Shown here: positions 6,408-9,303 of the stretch, piece after piece
Numbering within the stretch: position 1 is the first letter of the stretch
How the letters are laid out: each line of letters begins with the position of its first letter
NCBI GenBank assembly: GCA_937894055.1
Contig: CALDHQ010000546.1
Location: forward strand, 1 to 9,303
Direction: 5' to 3'
DNA: 9,303 nt
Source: an uncultured Polymorphobacter sp.
GTDB taxonomy: Bacteria; Pseudomonadota; Alphaproteobacteria; Sphingomonadales; Sphingomonadaceae
Notes under the pieces: generated by a model
Told to the model about the DNA's origin: nothing
The model's input: only the letters and a program-made list of their open reading frames with translations
Databases searched by the model: none
Translations under genes and position numbers: made by a program

Positions 6408-8212
6408 CCGAAACCGTGCCGCTGGCTGCTGCCGCCACCGAACCCGAAGTGTCGCGCGCGCCGCGTTCGTACCGCGCCGACAAGCACCCCGACCTGTCGA
6501 TCGCCCCACCGAAACCGCGCATTTCGCCGTGGCTGATGGACCCGATCCGCGACAACGCGAACATCTACATGCAGGTCGCCGTCGCCGCGGTGATGATCAA
6601 CCTGTTCAGCCTCGCGACCTCGCTGTTTTCGATGACGGTGTACAACCGCATCGTCCCCAACAACGCCACCCAGTCGCTGGTGGCGCTGTCGATCGGCGTC
6701 GCCATCGTGCTGGTGTTCGACTTCATCCTCAAATCGCTGCGCGGCTATTTCATCGATGTCGCGGGCCAACGCATCGACCGCACCGTCGGCGCCGCGATCT
6801 TCGACCGCATGCTGTCGATGCGCCTCGAAAACCGCCGCGGTTCGAGCGGCGCCTTCGCCGGTCTGCTGCGCGAGTTCGAGGCATTGCGCGACTTCTTCGC
6901 CAGCGCGACGCTCGCCGCCTTGGTCGATGTGCCGTTCATCATCCTGTTCCTCGTCGTCATCTGGGCGATCGGCGGCCCGCTGGTGCTGGTGCCGCTGCTG
7001 ATGGTGCCGCTGGTCATTGGCGTCGGCTATCTGTCGCAACCGGCACTCGCCCGGCTGTCAGCCGAAGGTCTGGGGCAAGGCCTGTCGAAACAGGGCGTAC
7101 TGGTCGAGGCGATTTCGGGCCTCGAAACCGTCAAGTCGTCGCAGGCCGGCCCGCTGCTGGCGCGGCGCTGGGCCAATGCCGTCGATGACCAGGCCGCCTC
7201 GTCGCTCAAGCTGCGGCTGGTGTCGGCGCTGACCATCAACGTCGCGGGCACGGTGCAGAACATCGCCTACATCGGCGTGGTCATCTACGGCGTCTATCTG
7301 ATCGCCAACCGCGAACTGACGATGGGCGGGCTGGTTGCCTGCTCGATCCTGTCAGGACGCTGCGTTGCGCCGCTCGGGCAGATCGCCAGCCTGCTGACGC
7401 GCCTGCATCACACGCGCACGGCGTACGCGCAGATCGACAAGCTGATGCAGGGCGGCAACGAAGCCCGCGAGGACGTCACCTATCTGCGCCGCGAACGGCT
7501 GTCGGGCGCCATCGAATTCCGCAACGTCAGCTTCAAATATCCCGGCGCCAGCACGCGCGTGCTCGACAATGTCTCGTTCCGCATCAACGCCGGCGAAAAG
7601 GTCGCGATCCTCGGCCGCGTCGGCTCGGGCAAATCGACGATCGCGCGGCTCATCCTCGGGCTCTACCAGCCCGACGAAGGCGTCATCCTGGTCGATGACG
7701 CCGATGTCCGCCAGCTCCACCCCGATGACTTGCGCCGCAACATCGGTGCGGTGCTGCAGGACGTGTTCCTGCTGTCGGGCTCGATCCGCGAGAATATCTC
7801 GCTCGGCGACCATGCCGTCGATGACGCCGCGGTGCTCGCCGCCGCGCAGCTGTCGGGCACGCATGATTTCGTCGGGCAATTGCCCAACGGCTATGATTTG
7901 CGCCTCGCCGACCGCGGCGAAGGCCTGTCGGGTGGCCAGCGCCAGTCGATCGCGATTGCCCGGGCGCTGACGCTCGACCGGCCGATCCTGCTGTTCGACG
8001 AACCGACCTCGGCGATGGATATCCAGTCCGAAAATGCGCTGATCGCGCGGCTCGAAGCCAAGCTCAAGGACCGCACCGTCGTGCTCGTCACGCACCGCCA
8101 GTCGATGCTCAAGCTCGTCGACCGCATCCTCATGCTCGACAAGGGCAAGATCATCGCCAACGGCCCGCGCGACGATGTCCTCAAGGCGCTCGCCGGCGGG
8201 AGGCCGTCATGA
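6404..8212 (+). CDS. Type I secretion ABC permease/ATPase (LapB/LssB-like, no C39 domain)
   Basis: 602 residues, ATG start overlapping the previous stop; GGGAG at 6391-6395 is the ribosome binding site. The first ~50 residues are polar and proline-rich. Residues 53-345 are the six-helix exporter membrane domain, with hydrophobic spans near 55-78, 92-112, 171-188, 191-209, 276-300 and 308-318. Its sequence (INLFSLATSLFSMTVYNRIV, GAFAGLLREFEALRDFF, ELTMGGLVACSILSGR) resembles the LapB/LssB class. The ATPase domain covers about 368-598: Walker A GRVGSGKST (404-412), Q-loop Gln452, signature LSGGQRQ (508-514), Walker B ILLFDE (528-533, catalytic Glu533), H-loop His564. All catalytic residues are present. 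It would work as a dimer in the inner membrane, moving an unfolded protein with a C-terminal signal through the adaptor and the TolC-like duct. LapB-class proteins usually have about 700 residues because of an N-terminal C39-like domain, which is missing here. Confidence 0.94.
   Translation: MTETVPLAAAATEPEVSRAPRSYRADKHPDLSIAPPKPRISPWLMDPIRDNANIYMQVAVAAVMINLFSLATSLFSMTVYNRIVPNNATQSLVALSIGVAIVLVFDFILKSLRGYFIDVAGQRIDRTVGAAIFDRMLSMRLENRRGSSGAFAGLLREFEALRDFFASATLAALVDVPFIILFLVVIWAIGGPLVLVPLLMVPLVIGVGYLSQPALARLSAEGLGQGLSKQGVLVEAISGLETVKSSQAGPLLARRWANAVDDQAASSLKLRLVSALTINVAGTVQNIAYIGVVIYGVYLIANRELTMGGLVACSILSGRCVAPLGQIASLLTRLHHTRTAYAQIDKLMQGGNEAREDVTYLRRERLSGAIEFRNVSFKYPGASTRVLDNVSFRINAGEKVAILGRVGSGKSTIARLILGLYQPDEGVILVDDADVRQLHPDDLRRNIGAVLQDVFLLSGSIRENISLGDHAVDDAAVLAAAQLSGTHDFVGQLPNGYDLRLADRGEGLSGGQRQSIAIARALTLDRPILLFDEPTSAMDIQSENALIARLEAKLKDRTVVLVTHRQSMLKLVDRILMLDKGKIIANGPRDDVLKALAGGRPS
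8198..8203 (+). promoter_or_regulatory. Ribosome binding site of the adaptor gene
   Basis: GGGAGG lies 5 nt before the ATG at 8209, inside the end of the ABC gene. Together with the ATGA overlap (8209-8212) it fixes the start of the adaptor gene and shows operon continuity up to this point. Confidence 0.6.
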
Positions 8213-9207
8213 CCAACACGCTCACCGATGCCATCGAATCGATTCCGGCGCGGCTCGAACCGTCGCGCGCCGCACGCCTGCTGCTGTGGACGATCACCGG
8301 CTTCTTCGCGGTGATGATCCTGTGGGCGGCCTTCTCCAAGGTCGATGAGGTTGCGGTGGCGCAAGGCCGCGTCATCCCGTCGAAGCAGTTGCAGATCGTC
8401 TCGAACCTCGAAGGCGGCGTCGTCAAGGCGATCCTCGTCAAGCCGGGGCAGAAGGTCGCGGCAGGGCAGGTGCTGCTCGAACTCGACAAGACGATGTTCA
8501 GCGCCGAACTCGGCAAGACCAGCGGCAATTATGACGCGCTGGTGGCGCGTGCCGCACGGTTGCAGGCCGAAGTCGCCGGCACGCCGCTGCGCTTTCCCGA
8601 AGGCCTTGCAGCCCGCACGCCGTCGGTGGTGACCACCGAAAGCGCCGTCCATTCGGCACAGATGGCCAACCTCACCACCGAAACCAGCGCCGCCCAGGCG
8701 CGGCTCGACCAGGCCCGCCGTTCGCTCGGCGAGGCCGAGGCCGCCGCCTCGGCACGCGCACAGGAAGCCGACCTCCGCGCCCGTGAGCTGTCGATGGTGG
8801 CGCCGCTGGTCGAAAAGGGCATCGATTTCGAACTCGTCGAGATCGACCTGTCGGCGGGGCAGCATCGCGAGAGCGACTACCGGGCGCGCTCGTCCACCGG
8901 CCGGGTCCCGATGCTGTCTCACGGAGACTTCGACCTGTCCGAATCGTCGGCCATTTCCGAGTACCTCGACGAGCTGTTTCCGGCGCCCGGTCACGTCGCG
9001 GTCTACCCGGAGCACATGGCCGACCGCGCCCGGGCCCGCCAGATCCAGGCGTGGCTGCGCAGCGACCTGGTGCCGATCCGCGAGGAGCGTCCGACAACCG
9101 TCGTCTTCGATCAACCGATCGACACACCGCTGTCGCCCGCCGCCCGTGCACGCCGCCCTCCACCGTCCCGTCCTCCAGCATCAGCGCCACGGGCCCGTCC
9201 GACGTGA
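8209..9207 (+). CDS. HlyD-family T1SS adaptor, truncated and joined to foreign sequence
   Basis: The frame runs 332 codons, but only residues 1-205 or so belong to the adaptor. These comprise a cytoplasmic tail, one membrane span (about 23-41, [17 protein letters not shown]), a lipoyl/biotinyl-like half-domain with the HlyD hallmark [19 protein letters not shown] (65-83) and [10 protein letters not shown] (86-95), and the first coiled-coil helix (about 100-195, rich in Ala, Glu and Arg). A complete adaptor has about 430-460 residues, with a second helix, the other half of the lipoyl domain and a beta-barrel; none of these follow. After VAPLVEKGI (197-205) the frame continues as a YfcF-like glutathione S-transferase to about residue 314, then as low-complexity [17 protein letters not shown] to a chance stop. 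A true protein of this architecture is improbable. In the cell this gene is presumably the intact third component of the type I secretion operon. Confidence 0.8.
   Translation: [332 protein letters not shown]
8824..9147 (+). pseudogene. Internal fragment of a YfcF-like glutathione S-transferase
   Basis: About 108 residues in frame with the HlyD start above. The sequence [16 protein letters not shown], then [20 protein letters not shown] (231-250 of the joined frame), [25 protein letters not shown] and [12 protein letters not shown] matches, from memory, the order and wording of E. coli YfcF (…[21 protein letters not shown]…, …[24 protein letters not shown]…). VP plus the SESSAI motif is the glutathione-gamma-glutamyl binding part of the thioredoxin fold. 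Missing are the first ~30 residues (first beta strand and catalytic N-terminal region) and most of the C-terminal all-helical domain. Both ends are abrupt and neither has its own start or stop. The fragment is thus not a gene in itself; it looks like a piece of another genome joined at short shared sequence. Confidence 0.85.
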
Positions 9208-9303
9208 AGCTGTCGTTGTGCCCGCGCGGGCCGTCGTGCAGGAGGAGGTGCGGGTGGCCGGCCGCGGCGGCCACCGCCGCCAAGGCGCTCAAGAAGCTGC
9301 GCG
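9146..9303 (-). CDS. Fragment of an unrecognised coding sequence, both ends missing
   Basis: Read on the minus strand from the right edge, this frame is open and nearly every codon ends in G or C, which is strong coding bias. The other frames here are mixed. The ~52 residues include LSALAAVAAAAGHPHLLLHD, GPRGHNDSFTSDGPVALMLE and DGTVEGGVH. I do not recognise the family. Beyond about 9146 the same frame reads GRRATAVCRS, with codons such as ACA, TGT and CGA, which is simply the antisense of the GST fragment, so the real sequence ends there. Orientation and content change together, marking a second join. It could be the N-terminal or a central part of a protein from another high-G+C genome. Confidence 0.45.

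Noticed and set aside
7891..9114. 407-codon minus-strand open frame opposite the ABC and adaptor genes
   Set aside because: It runs through the Walker B region of the ABC gene and across the chimeric join, which no real gene could respect. Its composition is typical of antisense sequence.
8209..9207. A genuine new HlyD-GST fusion protein
   Set aside because: Both partners are incomplete exactly at the join, the GST lacks its N-terminal active region and most of its C-terminal domain, and a second join follows within 350 bases. An artefact explains this better.
1..9303. tRNA, rRNA, CRISPR array, insertion sequence or phage attachment site
   Set aside because: No tRNA-like cloverleaf words, regularly spaced repeats, transposase motifs or terminal inverted repeats were seen on reading both strands by eye.

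Overview
The window is a high-G+C alphaproteobacterial fragment, most likely from a sphingomonad (Sphingomonadales). This rests on codon use strongly biased to G or C at third positions in most genes, on an interspersed repeat of the kind scattered through sphingomonad genomes (around 682-720), and on the character of the proteins. Assignment below order level is not possible by eye. It begins inside a gene and appears to end in foreign sequence, so it may be a whole assembly contig rather than a cut from a finished chromosome.

Layout: (1) 1-651, the 3' part of a phytanoyl-CoA dioxygenase-like Fe(II)/2-oxoglutarate oxygenase. (2) 652-985, non-coding, with one repeat unit. (3) 986-3277, a large TIR - transmembrane - TolB-N-like - TPR protein with a TTG start. 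(4) 3278-3479, a convergent intergenic region with a strong short palindrome next to the end of the following gene. (5) 3480-4817, minus strand, an exported M20-family amidohydrolase/peptidase. (6) 4818-4955, a divergent promoter region. (7) 4956-8823, three genes of a type I secretion system in one tight operon: TolC-family outer-membrane protein, ABC permease/ATPase and HlyD-family adaptor. They are coupled by two ATGA stop/start overlaps. The ABC subunit resembles the LapB/LssB class but lacks the usual N-terminal C39-like domain. No substrate gene is visible.

The last ~480 bases do not fit the rest. The HlyD-family gene is normal for about 205 residues. It then changes, in frame and at the residues VEKGI, into the interior of a YfcF-like glutathione S-transferase (about 8824-9147). 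That sequence in turn stops and is followed by a short piece of an unrelated, unrecognised coding sequence on the opposite strand (about 9146-9303). Two partner switches inside 350 bases at the very end are most simply explained as a chimeric assembly or library artefact. A real gene fusion is the less likely alternative. The adaptor gene should therefore be treated as truncated.

The biologically most interesting intact gene is the TIR-TPR protein. Its N-terminal TIR domain keeps a glutamate where NAD-cleaving TIR enzymes have the catalytic one. A membrane span separates it from a probably periplasmic sensor-like half. It stands alone, without recognisable partners of a known TIR defence system.
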